From Burkholderia sp. (GTDB lineage Bacteria > Pseudomonadota > Gammaproteobacteria > Burkholderiales > Burkholderiaceae), in assembly GCA_031253835.1 (NCBI GenBank), contig JAIRVP010000079.1, positions 1 through 64,000 on the forward strand: a stretch of 64,000 bases of DNA. The letters are read 5' to 3'. The notes beneath the pieces are model-generated. The model was not told the origin of the DNA, did no database searches, and saw only the letters and a list, made by a program, of their open reading frames with translations. Below, piece after piece: positions 33,050 through 41,661 of this stretch; position 1 is the first letter of the stretch; every line of letters starts with the position of its first letter. Both the position numbers and the translations under genes were made by a program.

Positions 33050-35959
33050 TCACCACTGGTAGCCGACGCCGACCGACGCGCCGAGGTCGCCGCGCGACGT
33101 GCTGCTCGCGGAGCCCTTCAGCACCCAGTTGCCGTTGTCGGACACCGTCGACAGCCCGAGCGCGACGCCGCTTTCGCCGCGCCATGCGCCGCCGCCGAGT
33201 GCGACCATGCTCTTGCCCGGCAGGTACGCCTGCGGCAAGCCGGCCATCGCCATCGCCGCGGCAACGCCCGCGGTCAGCCGGTGGTCGAGGCCCTGCAGGT
33301 CGCTGCGCACGCCCGCGATCTGGCTCCCGAGGCCGTGTTCCATCGCGCGCAACTGGTTGACGTTGACCGCATCGGTGCCGGCCGTGCCGGGCGCCACGTT
33401 GACGATCTGACGCTCGCGGCCGGCCGCGCCCATCGACACCGCGTTGTCTCGACTGCCGTCGGAACCCGCACCCAGCGCGACCGAATTGCTGCCCGACGCC
33501 TTCGCACCGTTGCCGACCGCCGTCGAATTGCTGCCCGTCGCGCTCGCCTGGTTGCCGAGCGCCGTGCTGTTCGCACCCGACGCGACCGCGCCCGCGCCGC
33601 CGGCCACCGCGTTGCTGCCGCTTGCGGCAGGCGCGACCGGCGTGCGGTCCTGGCTGACCTGGAACATGCCGCCCGAGCCGTTCTTCACGCTCGTCACGTC
33701 GCCTTCGACATTCGTCATCCGGTCGCCGAGCTTCCGCACGTCGTCGCCGACGTTCACGACATCGCCGGCCACTTTCTGCACCTGCTGATCGGTGTAGTCC
33801 TTCGCCGCCTCGACCGCACCGTCGAGCTGGCGCACGTTCACCGCGTCCGTCGCTTCGCGGCCGTCGGCCACGTTGCTGACCGTGCGCTCGGCGCCCGGCG
33901 CACCGACCGACACCGTGCCGGCCGTGCTGTTCTGCGCGCCGGAATACTTGCCCGTGTACTGCTCCGCGCCACGATCGGCGGCCGAGCCCGCGCCCAGTGC
34001 GACATCGCCGTCCTTGTTCGCGACCGCGCCGTTGCCGACCGCAACCGAATTGACGCCGTTGGCGTTCGCCGCCGGCCCCATCGCCGCGCTACCCGCGCCG
34101 TTCGCCTGCGCGTCGGGCAGCGGCGCCGCGCCGCCGTTCGCGTGGAAATACTTGATGCCGCCGCCGTTCGCGATGTTGTCGACCTGGTCGCCGAGGCGTG
34201 TCACGTTCTGGTTCGTCTCGTACAGTTGCGAACCGTTGACCGCGTCCGTGCTGGTCGCCGACAGTTCGCCGGCCGCGACGTTCGTGATCGTCGCCGGCGC
34301 GCCGCCCGGGTTCATCGTCACGTGCGTGTAGTCGATCGTGCCGTCCGGGTTGCGGTCGTACTTCACCGCGCCCGCGCTCAGGTCGCCGACGCTCGCCTGC
34401 AGCGACTTCAACTGGCTGACGTTCACGGCATCGGTATCGCCGGAACCGGCCGCGACGTTCGTGATCCGGCGTTCCGCGCCGCTGCCGCCGATGCTCACCT
34501 CGCCGACCGGGTTCGTGCCGGCCAGCGTGCCCGTGCCCGCGTTGTACGCGGCGTTGCCGAGCGTGCTGCCGTCCGCGACCGCATTCGCACCGAGCGCGAC
34601 ACTGCCGGCGTGGCTCGCCGTTGCCTGGCGGCCCAGCGCCAGTGCGTCGTCGGCGCTGGCGGTCGCCGCGTAGCCGACGGCCGTACTGCCCGGTGCCTGG
34701 GCGAATGCGTCAGTCTGCGCGAGGCCCGCTTCGTTCGTGCGTGCATAACGGATACCCGTCCCGTTCCGGTCGGTGTACGACTGGCTCGTATCACCGGCGA
34801 TGTGGTTCAGCGTGTCGCCGAGCTTCGTCACGTTCTGGTTCGTGTCATTGAGTTGCGAACCGTTCACCGCATCCGTGCTCGCGGCCGACACGTCGCCCGC
34901 CGCAACATTGCCGAGCTTCGACGGCGAGCCGCCCGGATTCAACGTCACGCTGCCGTAGTTGATCGACCCGTCCGCGTTCGTATCGTATTTGACCGCCCGG
35001 TCCGACACCGCGGTCAACTGGTTCACGTTGACCGCATCGGTCGCGGCCGTTCCGCCGGCGACGTTCTTGATCTGGCGTTCGCTGCCCGCGCTGCCGACCG
35101 ACACCGCGCCGGTCGACGCGATCGCATCGCCGCTGAACTTCGCGGGGCCCGCCGCATTCGCCGCACCGATGCTGTTCGAACCGAGCGCCACGCTGTCGTC
35201 GATGCTCGTCACGGCCCCCGCGCCGAGCGACACCGAATTCGTCCCGCTCGCACGCGTTTGCGTGGCCGGGTTGTAGCTCGCGCCGCTCGATACGCCGTCG
35301 TTGCCGGCCGCGCGCGAATCGGACGCGCCGATCGCGATCGACCGGTAGCCGTCCGCCAGCGCCGAGTGCCCCATCGCGATACCGCTCTCGCCCTTCGCAT
35401 ACGCGACATTGCCGAGCGCCATCGAATAATCGCCGGTTGCCGCCGATTGCCGGCCGACCGCGATACTCGTATTGCCGCTCGACAGCGCAACGGTCCCGAT
35501 CGCCACGCCCGAGTTGCCCTGCACCGCCGTCGCGCCGACGCCGAGCGCCACGCCGCCCTGCGCGGCATTCGCGCGATCGCCGACCGCGACGCCGGCCGTC
35601 TGCGCGGACGCATTGTTGCCGACCGCCGTCGAACAGCCATTGGTCAGCACGTAGGTGCCGCCGCCCGACGATGGATTACCCGGATTTTGCCGGTCGACGA
35701 AATTCTGACCGCAGTTCTGGTCGACCGACGCCGTCATGCCCGACGGTGCATTGTTGGCCCCGCCCGATACGACCGTCTGTGCCGATGCACCGGGCACCGC
35801 CAGCGCGAAACCGGTCGCGGCCACACCCAGCGCGAGCAACCCGCGCGATACCGGCAGACGTGCGCGGCGCGCCGGCTTGCCGCACGCGGCGGCGTTCTCG
35901 TGAACCGCGATCCACGCGCGGACCGATTCATTCCAGATCGTTTTGTATATCTTGTTCAT
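33050..35959 (-). CDS. Trimeric autotransporter adhesin (YadA family, type Vc)
   Basis: A 969-residue surface adhesin. It has an extended signal peptide (ESPR: MNKIYKTIWNESVRAWIAVHE) with cleavage expected after GASA near residue 60, and a Cys pair in the first mature segment (QNCGQ, TNGCS). YadA-like head repeats (SVALGxxA, SIAVG) follow, with six neck/stalk blocks of the DAVNxxQL type. A short coiled-coil stalk (QQVQKVAGDVVNVGDDVRKLGDRM) leads to a C-terminal membrane anchor ending VGVGYQW. The trimer would mediate adhesion or serum resistance; the receptor is unknown. The gene has no strong ribosome site. Confidence 0.95.
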   Translation of the reverse strand: MNKIYKTIWNESVRAWIAVHENAAACGKPARRARLPVSRGLLALGVAATGFALAVPGASAQTVVSGGANNAPSGMTASVDQNCGQNFVDRQNPGNPSSGGGTYVLTNGCSTAVGNNASAQTAGVAVGDRANAAQGGVALGVGATAVQGNSGVAIGTVALSSGNTSIAVGRQSAATGDYSMALGNVAYAKGESGIAMGHSALADGYRSIAIGASDSRAAGNDGVSSGASYNPATQTRASGTNSVSLGAGAVTSIDDSVALGSNSIGAANAAGPAKFSGDAIASTGAVSVGSAGSERQIKNVAGGTAATDAVNVNQLTAVSDRAVKYDTNADGSINYGSVTLNPGGSPSKLGNVAAGDVSAASTDAVNGSQLNDTNQNVTKLGDTLNHIAGDTSQSYTDRNGTGIRYARTNEAGLAQTDAFAQAPGSTAVGYAATASADDALALGRQATASHAGSVALGANAVADGSTLGNAAYNAGTGTLAGTNPVGEVSIGGSGAERRITNVAAGSGDTDAVNVSQLKSLQASVGDLSAGAVKYDRNPDGTIDYTHVTMNPGGAPATITNVAAGELSATSTDAVNGSQLYETNQNVTRLGDQVDNIANGGGIKYFHANGGAAPLPDAQANGAGSAAMGPAANANGVNSVAVGNGAVANKDGDVALGAGSAADRGAEQYTGKYSGAQNSTAGTVSVGAPGAERTVSNVADGREATDAVNVRQLDGAVEAAKDYTDQQVQKVAGDVVNVGDDVRKLGDRMTNVEGDVTSVKNGSGGMFQVSQDRTPVAPAASGSNAVAGGAGAVASGANSTALGNQASATGSNSTAVGNGAKASGSNSVALGAGSDGSRDNAVSMGAAGRERQIVNVAPGTAGTDAVNVNQLRAMEHGLGSQIAGVRSDLQGLDHRLTAGVAAAMAMAGLPQAYLPGKSMVALGGGAWRGESGVALGLSTVSDNGNWVLKGSASSTSRGDLGASVGVGYQW

Positions 35960-36469
35960 GGCGGTTTGATAGGTTCCGGCGCTACCGATCAGTAGTGCAG
36001 ATCAATCTGTTGTTGCAGACAAGAAAAGCAGGAAGCCGGGAGAAACCGAAGCAGACTAACGGACCGGACGTTCGACGCGATGTCACCGGAACCGGTGGCA
36101 ACGCCGGACGGCCCGGTCAGGAGAAAAGAGATCGACGGGGACGCAGCGGGCCATGCCGTGCATCAACCAGGCACTGTCGAAACGGACAGGACGCGGCGAA
36201 GGTTACGGTGCGTCAGGGTTTGGCGGTAGGTTGTCGAACCGATATCCAATATCGGCACGACGCACATCCCTCGCGGAATGGCGCTTTAGTACCATCTTTC
36301 GATTGAAAAACGGATCGATATGCGAAATATTTTCCGGCTGGTTGTGAATACGTTGTATTTACCGGAAGATTCATCGCATGCGGCGCGCATTACACGCCAT
36401 CCGGGAATGAATCGTAGAATTTCGGTGTGGATTATAAGCCGATTTTAATCAGACAAGAGGCGCGATTTC
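35960..36469. other. Divergent intergenic region (510 bases) between the adhesin and a LysR gene
   Basis: The part from about 36240 to 36450 is clearly richer in A+T and contains GATATCCAATATC (36241-36253), an inverted repeat. TAGAAT (36415-36420) is a possible -10 for the LysR gene, without a good -35. No small gene could be supported. Confidence 0.5.
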
Positions 36470-37378
36470 ATGGATTTGTTGGCGACGATGCGCATCTACG
36501 TCAGGGTCGTAGAGCGCGGGACGATGTCCGGCGCGGCCCGGGATCTCGACATGGGCCAGCCGGCCGTCAGCGAGCGCATCGACAAGCTCGAGAAATTTCT
36601 CGGCACCCGGCTGCTGATGCGCAGTGCGCGCACGCTCAACTGCACGGAAGAAGGCCGCATCTTCTACGCGCGCAGCAAGGAGCTGCTCGAAGCCGCGGAA
36701 GACACGATTGCCGCGGTATCGAAAACGGAAAACACGCTCGTCGGCACGATCCGGCTCGCGGCGCCGCAATGCTTCGGCGAGGTCGTGATGCCGCAGGCGC
36801 TGATGCAGATCCGCACGGCCTACCCGCGGCTTCACATCGACCTGGTGCTGAACGACAACATCGTCGATCCGGTCACGGAAGGCGTCGACATCTCGATGCG
36901 TCTCGGCCAGCTCGGCGACGGCGGCTTCGTCGCGCATCCGATCGGCGCAGTCGGCCGCGTGCTCGTGGCCGCGCCGTCGTATCTCGACCGGTTCGGCCCG
37001 ATCGAAACGAAGGCCGACCTCGCGAGCCATCCGTTCATCCGCGTGAAAGGCATCTTCGCGAACGAGCAGCTGCCGCTGCAGGATGAAGACAGGACCGTCG
37101 AATACGCGCGGATCCAGACGGTGATGACGACGAGCCACTGGCGCCCGATGTTCGACACGATCGTGGCCGGCGGCGGTATCGGCGTGGTCCAGCTGCCGGC
37201 CTGCGTCACCGCATTCCAGCAGGGCAGGCTCGTCGAGATCCTGCCGCGCTACACGATCCCCGACTACGCGCTCAATGCGCTGGTGCAGGCGCAGCGGCCG
37301 CTGCCGCCGCGCGTGCGCGCCGTCGTCGACCTGCTGAAGAAGGAGGTCCCGCCGCTGCTGACGAAGCGTCGCCGGTAG
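36470..37378 (+). CDS. LysR-type regulator beside the polyamine genes
   Basis: A 302-residue LysR protein of the CrgA/AaeR-like subgroup: MDLLATMRIYVRVVERGTMSGAARDLDMGQPAVSERIDKLEKFLGTRLL gives the helix-turn-helix, and the effector domain carries PQCFGEVVMPQALMQIRTAYPRLHIDLVLND and GVDISMRLGQLGDGGFVAHPIG. It converges on the potE-type gene. It could control that locus or the divergent adhesin; position alone does not decide. Confidence 0.9.
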   Translation: MDLLATMRIYVRVVERGTMSGAARDLDMGQPAVSERIDKLEKFLGTRLLMRSARTLNCTEEGRIFYARSKELLEAAEDTIAAVSKTENTLVGTIRLAAPQCFGEVVMPQALMQIRTAYPRLHIDLVLNDNIVDPVTEGVDISMRLGQLGDGGFVAHPIGAVGRVLVAAPSYLDRFGPIETKADLASHPFIRVKGIFANEQLPLQDEDRTVEYARIQTVMTTSHWRPMFDTIVAGGGIGVVQLPACVTAFQQGRLVEILPRYTIPDYALNALVQAQRPLPPRVRAVVDLLKKEVPPLLTKRRR

Positions 37379-37404
37379 CCGTCACCGGCCACCGGCCGCC
37401 GTCG

Positions 37405-38790
37405 TCACGCCTGCAGCGATTTGCCCGGCTCCTTCACGTGCGCGTCGACTTCCATCTGGTAGAAGCGCGCGCTGACGAAGCCGAACAGCGTCCAGCCCAG
37501 GAACACGCACAGGCCGCCGAGCATCAGCGCCTGCTCGCCCGAGCTGAACAGCGCATAGAAGCTGTACGCGGTCGCGACCATCGCGATCACGTTCGTCACC
37601 AGCGCCTTGCCGGGCGGCACCTTCGCGACCTTCTGGATGGTAATCAAGGCGGCCATCGACATCACGTAAGGCACGAGGTTCGTCACGACCGCCAGATCGA
37701 CGATCTTCTGGAACTGGCTGCTCAGTTCCGGGCTGATCGTCATCAGCGCCAGCGCGACCTGCGCGACGAGCAGGATCACCATGCCGACGATCGGCGTGCC
37801 CGTGCGCGTCGCCCGCGCGAACACCGGCAGGAAGTAGCCGACGTCCGCCGAGCTCTTGAACACCTGCGCGACCGTGAACTGCCAGCCGAGCAGCGAGCCG
37901 ATGCACGCGATCACCATCAGCGCGGTGACGATCGTGCCGACGGTCGGCGTGAACATCGTCGCGAATGCGATGCCGAACGGCGCATTCGACTTCGCGAGGA
38001 TCGCGTTCGGCACGATGCCCGCGATCACGTTGGTCGACACGATGTAGAAGATCGCCGATGCGATCGTGCCGCCGAGCACGGCGATCGGCACGTTGCGCTC
38101 CGGATTCTCGACGGCATCCGAGTTCGCGCACGCCGATTCGAGGCCGAGGAACGCCCACAGCGTCACCGCGATCGAGCTGCCGACGGCCGGCCCGAACGGT
38201 ATGTGGTTCGGGTTCCAGGCGGCGCCCCAGGTCGCGCCGCTGAACCAGAACCAGCCGATCAGCGACACGACGACGACCGGGATGATCACGCCCCACACGG
38301 TCACCGCGCCGATCCGGCCGGTGATGCGCGAGCCGCCGAAGTTCGCGACCGTCGTGAGCACGAGCAGGAAGATCGTCCACAGGCCCGTCTGCAGTGGCGA
38401 CAGCGTCGCGTCGAACAGCACGGTGCCGTAGCCGACCGCCGTGACGCCGATCGCGACGTTAGCGATCACGAGCGACAGCCCGTACGTGTAGTTCGCCATG
38501 TAGTTGCCGGCCTTGCCGAACGCGTATTCCGCGTAGCCGCCCATCCCGCCCGGCTTGCGGCTCAGCATCCCGCAGCGTGCGAACGCGTAGGCCAGCGCGA
38601 GCGAGCCGCCGGCCGTGACGATCCACGACAGCAGCGAGATCGTGCCGACCTGCGCGAGCTTCGACGGCAGCAGGATGATGCCGGAGCCCATCATGTTGAC
38701 CGCCGTGAGGATGGTCAGCTGCCAGACATTCATCCGGTTCTTCGGCGCGGCCGCCGGGGCCGCGCCGGATATGCGCGCTGTGTTTTCCAT
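37405..38790 (-). CDS. potE: Putrescine/ornithine antiporter (PotE type, APC family)
   Basis: A 461-residue, 12-helix antiporter very like E. coli PotE along its length: QLTILTAVNMMGSGIILLPSKLAQVGTISLLSWIVTA, GGMGGYAEYAFGKAGNYMANYTYG, TLWAFLGLESACANSDAVENPERNVPIAVLGG and GSLLGWQFTVAQVFKSSADVGYF. It exchanges putrescine made by ornithine decarboxylase for external ornithine, consuming no net charge and raising internal pH. AAGGATC is about seven bases before the ATG. It follows the AdiA-type gene after 62 bases, probably in one transcript. Confidence 0.93.
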   Translation of the reverse strand: MENTARISGAAPAAAPKNRMNVWQLTILTAVNMMGSGIILLPSKLAQVGTISLLSWIVTAGGSLALAYAFARCGMLSRKPGGMGGYAEYAFGKAGNYMANYTYGLSLVIANVAIGVTAVGYGTVLFDATLSPLQTGLWTIFLLVLTTVANFGGSRITGRIGAVTVWGVIIPVVVVSLIGWFWFSGATWGAAWNPNHIPFGPAVGSSIAVTLWAFLGLESACANSDAVENPERNVPIAVLGGTIASAIFYIVSTNVIAGIVPNAILAKSNAPFGIAFATMFTPTVGTIVTALMVIACIGSLLGWQFTVAQVFKSSADVGYFLPVFARATRTGTPIVGMVILLVAQVALALMTISPELSSQFQKIVDLAVVTNLVPYVMSMAALITIQKVAKVPPGKALVTNVIAMVATAYSFYALFSSGEQALMLGGLCVFLGWTLFGFVSARFYQMEVDAHVKEPGKSLQA

Positions 38791-38852
38791 GGTGTCGATC
38801 CTTCGATGTGAGGCCGCCGCGCGGCCGGTCGCTCGTTCGTCCGTTCAGGCGC

Positions 38853-41153
38853 TCACGCGGTCAGGCAGTACACGCGGTACGTGCCGTCCTCGACTTCCAC
38901 GCCGTGCGTATCGTGCGCAAAGCCCGGGAAACGCCGATCGTATGCTTCGAGCGCCTTCAGGTAGCCGAGCACCGGGCCGCCGGCCGGCCCCGCGTTCTCG
39001 CCCGGCATCAGGAGCGGAATGCCCGGCGGATACGGCACGACGCCGGTGGCGACCGTGCGCCCGGCCAGTTCCTCGAGCGTGACCTGCTCGACGCGGCCCT
39101 GCACGAGATGCTCGTACGCGCGCACCGGGCTCATCTCCGGCGTCGGCAGGATCGAGAACGCCTCCGACATCAGCCGTGTCGTGCCGAGCTGCTCCATCGC
39201 CGCGAACATCGTGTCGGCCAGGTCCTTCAGCCCCATGCCCGCATAGCGCGAGCCATGCTCCTTCGCGAGCGACGGAATCGCCATGTCGAGCGGCAGGTTC
39301 GCGTCGTAGTCGCGCTTGAAGTCGCACAGCGCGCTGACGAGCGAGCCCCACTTGCCCTTCGTGATGCCGATCGAGAACAGGAACAGGATCGTGAAGTCGG
39401 TCGTCTTCTCGACGACGATCCCGCGCGCGTCGAGATACGCGGTCACGACGCTCGCCGGGATGCCGACCGGCATCAGGCCGCCGGCCGGCGCGACGCCCGG
39501 CGTCACGATCGACACCTTGATCGGGTCGAGCATGCAGTAGCCGTCCTCGATGTTGCCGAAGCCGTGCCATTGCGCGCCGGGGCGCAGCACCCAGCATGCG
39601 GGGTCGCTCGCGAGCAGTTCGGGCGGCGCATCATGGAACGGCAGCGTGCGGCCCGTGCGTGCCTCGAGCACGGTGTCGGGCTGCCAGCATTCGAAGAACC
39701 AGTCGCCCTTCGCGCCGAATTCGCTGTTCATCCGCGCGATCATCTGCCGGAACGCGACGGCCTCCTCGATCGACTCGTGCGTCAGCGCCGCGCCGCCGGG
39801 GCCGTCCATCATCGCGGCCGCGACGTCGTTCGACGCGATGATCGCGTAGTTCGGCGACGTCGATGCGTGCATCATGAACGTTTCGTTGAACTGGCCATGC
39901 GGAATCGGGCTGCGGCCGTCGCGCACGTGGATGTACGATGCCTGCGACAGCGCGGTCAGCAGCTTGTGCGTCGACTGCGTCGCGAACACCGTGGGCCGGT
40001 CCGCGTGATGGTCGCGCGGGTCGCCGTGCATCGCATGGCGGTCGCGGTAGATCGGGTTGAAGCGTGCATAGCCGTACCATGCTTCGTCGAAGTGCAGGCG
40101 ATCGACGCTCGCGCCGAGCAGCTCTTCCACGCGCGTGACGTTGTAGCAGAGGCCGTCGTACGTCGAGTTCGTGATGATCGCGTGCTTCGGCTGGCGATCG
40201 GCCAGCCCGGCCGCGAGCGGGTTCGACGAGATCGCTTCGCGAATCGCCGTCTGCGTGAGGCGCTCGGACGCGATCGGCCCGATGATCCCGTAGCGGTTGC
40301 GCGTCGGCACGAGGTAGGTCGGGATCGCACCCGACATCGTCATCGCGTGCTCGGCCGACTTGTGGCAGTTGCGGTCGCACAGCGCGATCTGGTCGCGGCT
40401 CACGCTCGCCATCAGGATAATGCGGTTCGACGTCGACGAGCCGTTCGTCACGTGATACGTGCGATGCGCGCCGAACACGCGCGCCGCGTAGCGTTCGCTT
40501 TCGCCGATCGGGCCCGAGTGATCGAGCAGCGAGCCGAGTTCGCCGACCGAGATCGACAGGTCCGAGCGGAACAGCGATTCGCCGAAGTATTCGAAGAACG
40601 CGCGGCCGACCGGCGACTTCAGGAAGCCCGTGCCGCCCGTGTGGCCGGGCGTATGCCACGAGTATTCGTAGACACGCGAGAACTTCGCGAGCGCGCCGAA
40701 CATCGGCGGCAGCACGGTGGAACGATAGCGTTCGATCGCCGCGTGGATGCGTCCGCCGATGAAGTCGGCCGTATCTTCGAGCAGCCACACGAAATCGTCG
40801 ACCTGCCCCATCACCGCCGACGGCACCGTCGACGCGACGCTGCGGTCGGCCAGCAGGAAGATCGGCACGTTGCCGTTGCGCTGCCGGACGGCGTCCACCA
40901 CGGCCTCGGACGGCCCGTGGCCGTCCACGCCGAGATCCCAGTCGAGCAGCACGCACTGGATCGACGGGTCGGAACGGATCAGCATGATCGCATCGTCGGC
41001 GGAGGTCGCCGTGAGCACGTCGATGTCGCGTTGCACGAGCTCCGCGCTCAGCGTCCGGACCGCACGCCCGGTCGCCGTTTCCTGCGTGATCTCGTCATCG
41101 ATCAGCAGCGCACGCATGCCGAGACGACGGATGCCACCGGCAGAAGTATTCAT
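38853..41153 (-). CDS. adiA: Arginine decarboxylase, AdiA type (PLP-dependent, group III)
   Basis: A 766-residue enzyme converting arginine to agmatine and CO2. An N-terminal wing domain (response-regulator fold, RALLIDDEITQET) precedes the aspartate-aminotransferase-like core. Key blocks match AdiA: DRNCHKSAEHAM, RLHFDEAWYGYARFNPIY and ATQSTHKLLTALSQASYIHV with the PLP Lys at about 397. AdiA rather than lysine or ornithine decarboxylase is indicated by VFATQSTHKLLTALSQ. The ATG at 41153 has GAGGG eight bases upstream; the ATG at 41117 is the one equivalent to the E. coli start. The usual AdiC partner is absent; PotE lies downstream instead. Confidence 0.9.
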   Translation of the reverse strand: MNTSAGGIRRLGMRALLIDDEITQETATGRAVRTLSAELVQRDIDVLTATSADDAIMLIRSDPSIQCVLLDWDLGVDGHGPSEAVVDAVRQRNGNVPIFLLADRSVASTVPSAVMGQVDDFVWLLEDTADFIGGRIHAAIERYRSTVLPPMFGALAKFSRVYEYSWHTPGHTGGTGFLKSPVGRAFFEYFGESLFRSDLSISVGELGSLLDHSGPIGESERYAARVFGAHRTYHVTNGSSTSNRIILMASVSRDQIALCDRNCHKSAEHAMTMSGAIPTYLVPTRNRYGIIGPIASERLTQTAIREAISSNPLAAGLADRQPKHAIITNSTYDGLCYNVTRVEELLGASVDRLHFDEAWYGYARFNPIYRDRHAMHGDPRDHHADRPTVFATQSTHKLLTALSQASYIHVRDGRSPIPHGQFNETFMMHASTSPNYAIIASNDVAAAMMDGPGGAALTHESIEEAVAFRQMIARMNSEFGAKGDWFFECWQPDTVLEARTGRTLPFHDAPPELLASDPACWVLRPGAQWHGFGNIEDGYCMLDPIKVSIVTPGVAPAGGLMPVGIPASVVTAYLDARGIVVEKTTDFTILFLFSIGITKGKWGSLVSALCDFKRDYDANLPLDMAIPSLAKEHGSRYAGMGLKDLADTMFAAMEQLGTTRLMSEAFSILPTPEMSPVRAYEHLVQGRVEQVTLEELAGRTVATGVVPYPPGIPLLMPGENAGPAGGPVLGYLKALEAYDRRFPGFAHDTHGVEVEDGTYRVYCLTA

Positions 41154-41284
41154 GATGTTGCCCTCGCGGTTCCGATGCTTCGATTGTTGTGTTGTTCATC
41201 TCACGAGCACGCGAACAGCAGGCTACGGTCCGCGGCGTGAGACGCTCGCAATTCCGGTTTGATTCGCCATCCAATTCGGAGCCG

Positions 41285-41313
41285 ACTATGCCATAGATGC
41301 CTTTCGATGAAAA
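41285..41313 (-). promoter_or_regulatory. Candidate promoter of the adiA-potE operon
   Basis: Minus strand: TTTTCA (41313-41308), 17 bases, CATAGT (41290-41285), each four of six to consensus. It would give a leader of about 125 bases. Confidence 0.35.
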
Positions 41314-41426
41314 GCTGACGATTCGGTGAAATCATCGGCGCCTTTCAAAACGGATTTCATAATTGGATCATTTTTATGTGCACCGCAGCATGCCAATTCG
41401 CGATTATTTGATCATTCTCATCCGGC

Positions 41427-41441
41427 AATGACATTGTCATT
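41427..41441. promoter_or_regulatory. Perfect palindrome, probable operator between decarboxylase genes
   Basis: AATGACA-T-TGTCATT is a perfect 15-base palindrome ending nine bases before the -35 of the speC promoter, in the activator position. It is the strongest dyad in this 508-base region and fits a dimeric regulator such as the LysR at 36470. Confidence 0.5.
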
Positions 41442-41450
41442 CCCGGTCGA

Positions 41451-41479
41451 TTGAACTCGCCCGCTTTTGTTGCTACGAT
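41451..41479 (+). promoter_or_regulatory. Predicted speC promoter
   Basis: TTGAAC (41451-41456), exactly 17 bases, TACGAT (41474-41479). Transcription from about 41487 gives a 175-base leader before the GTG start at 41662. Confidence 0.55.
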
Positions 41480-41661
41480 CGGCTGCGCCGGGCACTGTCC
41501 GATGGCGGCAGTGCCGCGCCCCGCAAGGCTTGTACGTGCGGCGCGCATGCGGCATCCAGCATTCGCGGAAGCGTTTCAAGCGGTTGCAGCGCGTGTCGAA
41601 TCAGGATTACCTGCCGATGCGAATGCGGCTCCCGTTTCCGCCCATTTACCGGAGAGTTCGC

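Larger units (their letters stand above)
41154..41661. other. Divergent control region of adiA and speC (508 bases)
   Basis: It contains the two predicted promoters and the palindrome listed separately, within an AT-rich core (about 41270-41450). I looked for an ornithine-sensing leader peptide like E. coli speFL in the speC leader and did not find a convincing one. Confidence 0.6.

Noticed and set aside
33044..35995. 983-codon open frame opposite the adhesin gene
   Set aside because: It is an Arg/His/Ala-rich antisense frame of a GC-rich repetitive gene. It has no domain, no ribosome site, and the opposite strand encodes a clear trimeric autotransporter.
41487..41661. Possible ornithine-sensing leader peptide (speFL-like) before speC
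   Set aside because: No short frame with a ribosome site and the HIRR-type ornithine motif was found; the open frames simply run into speC or its shadow.
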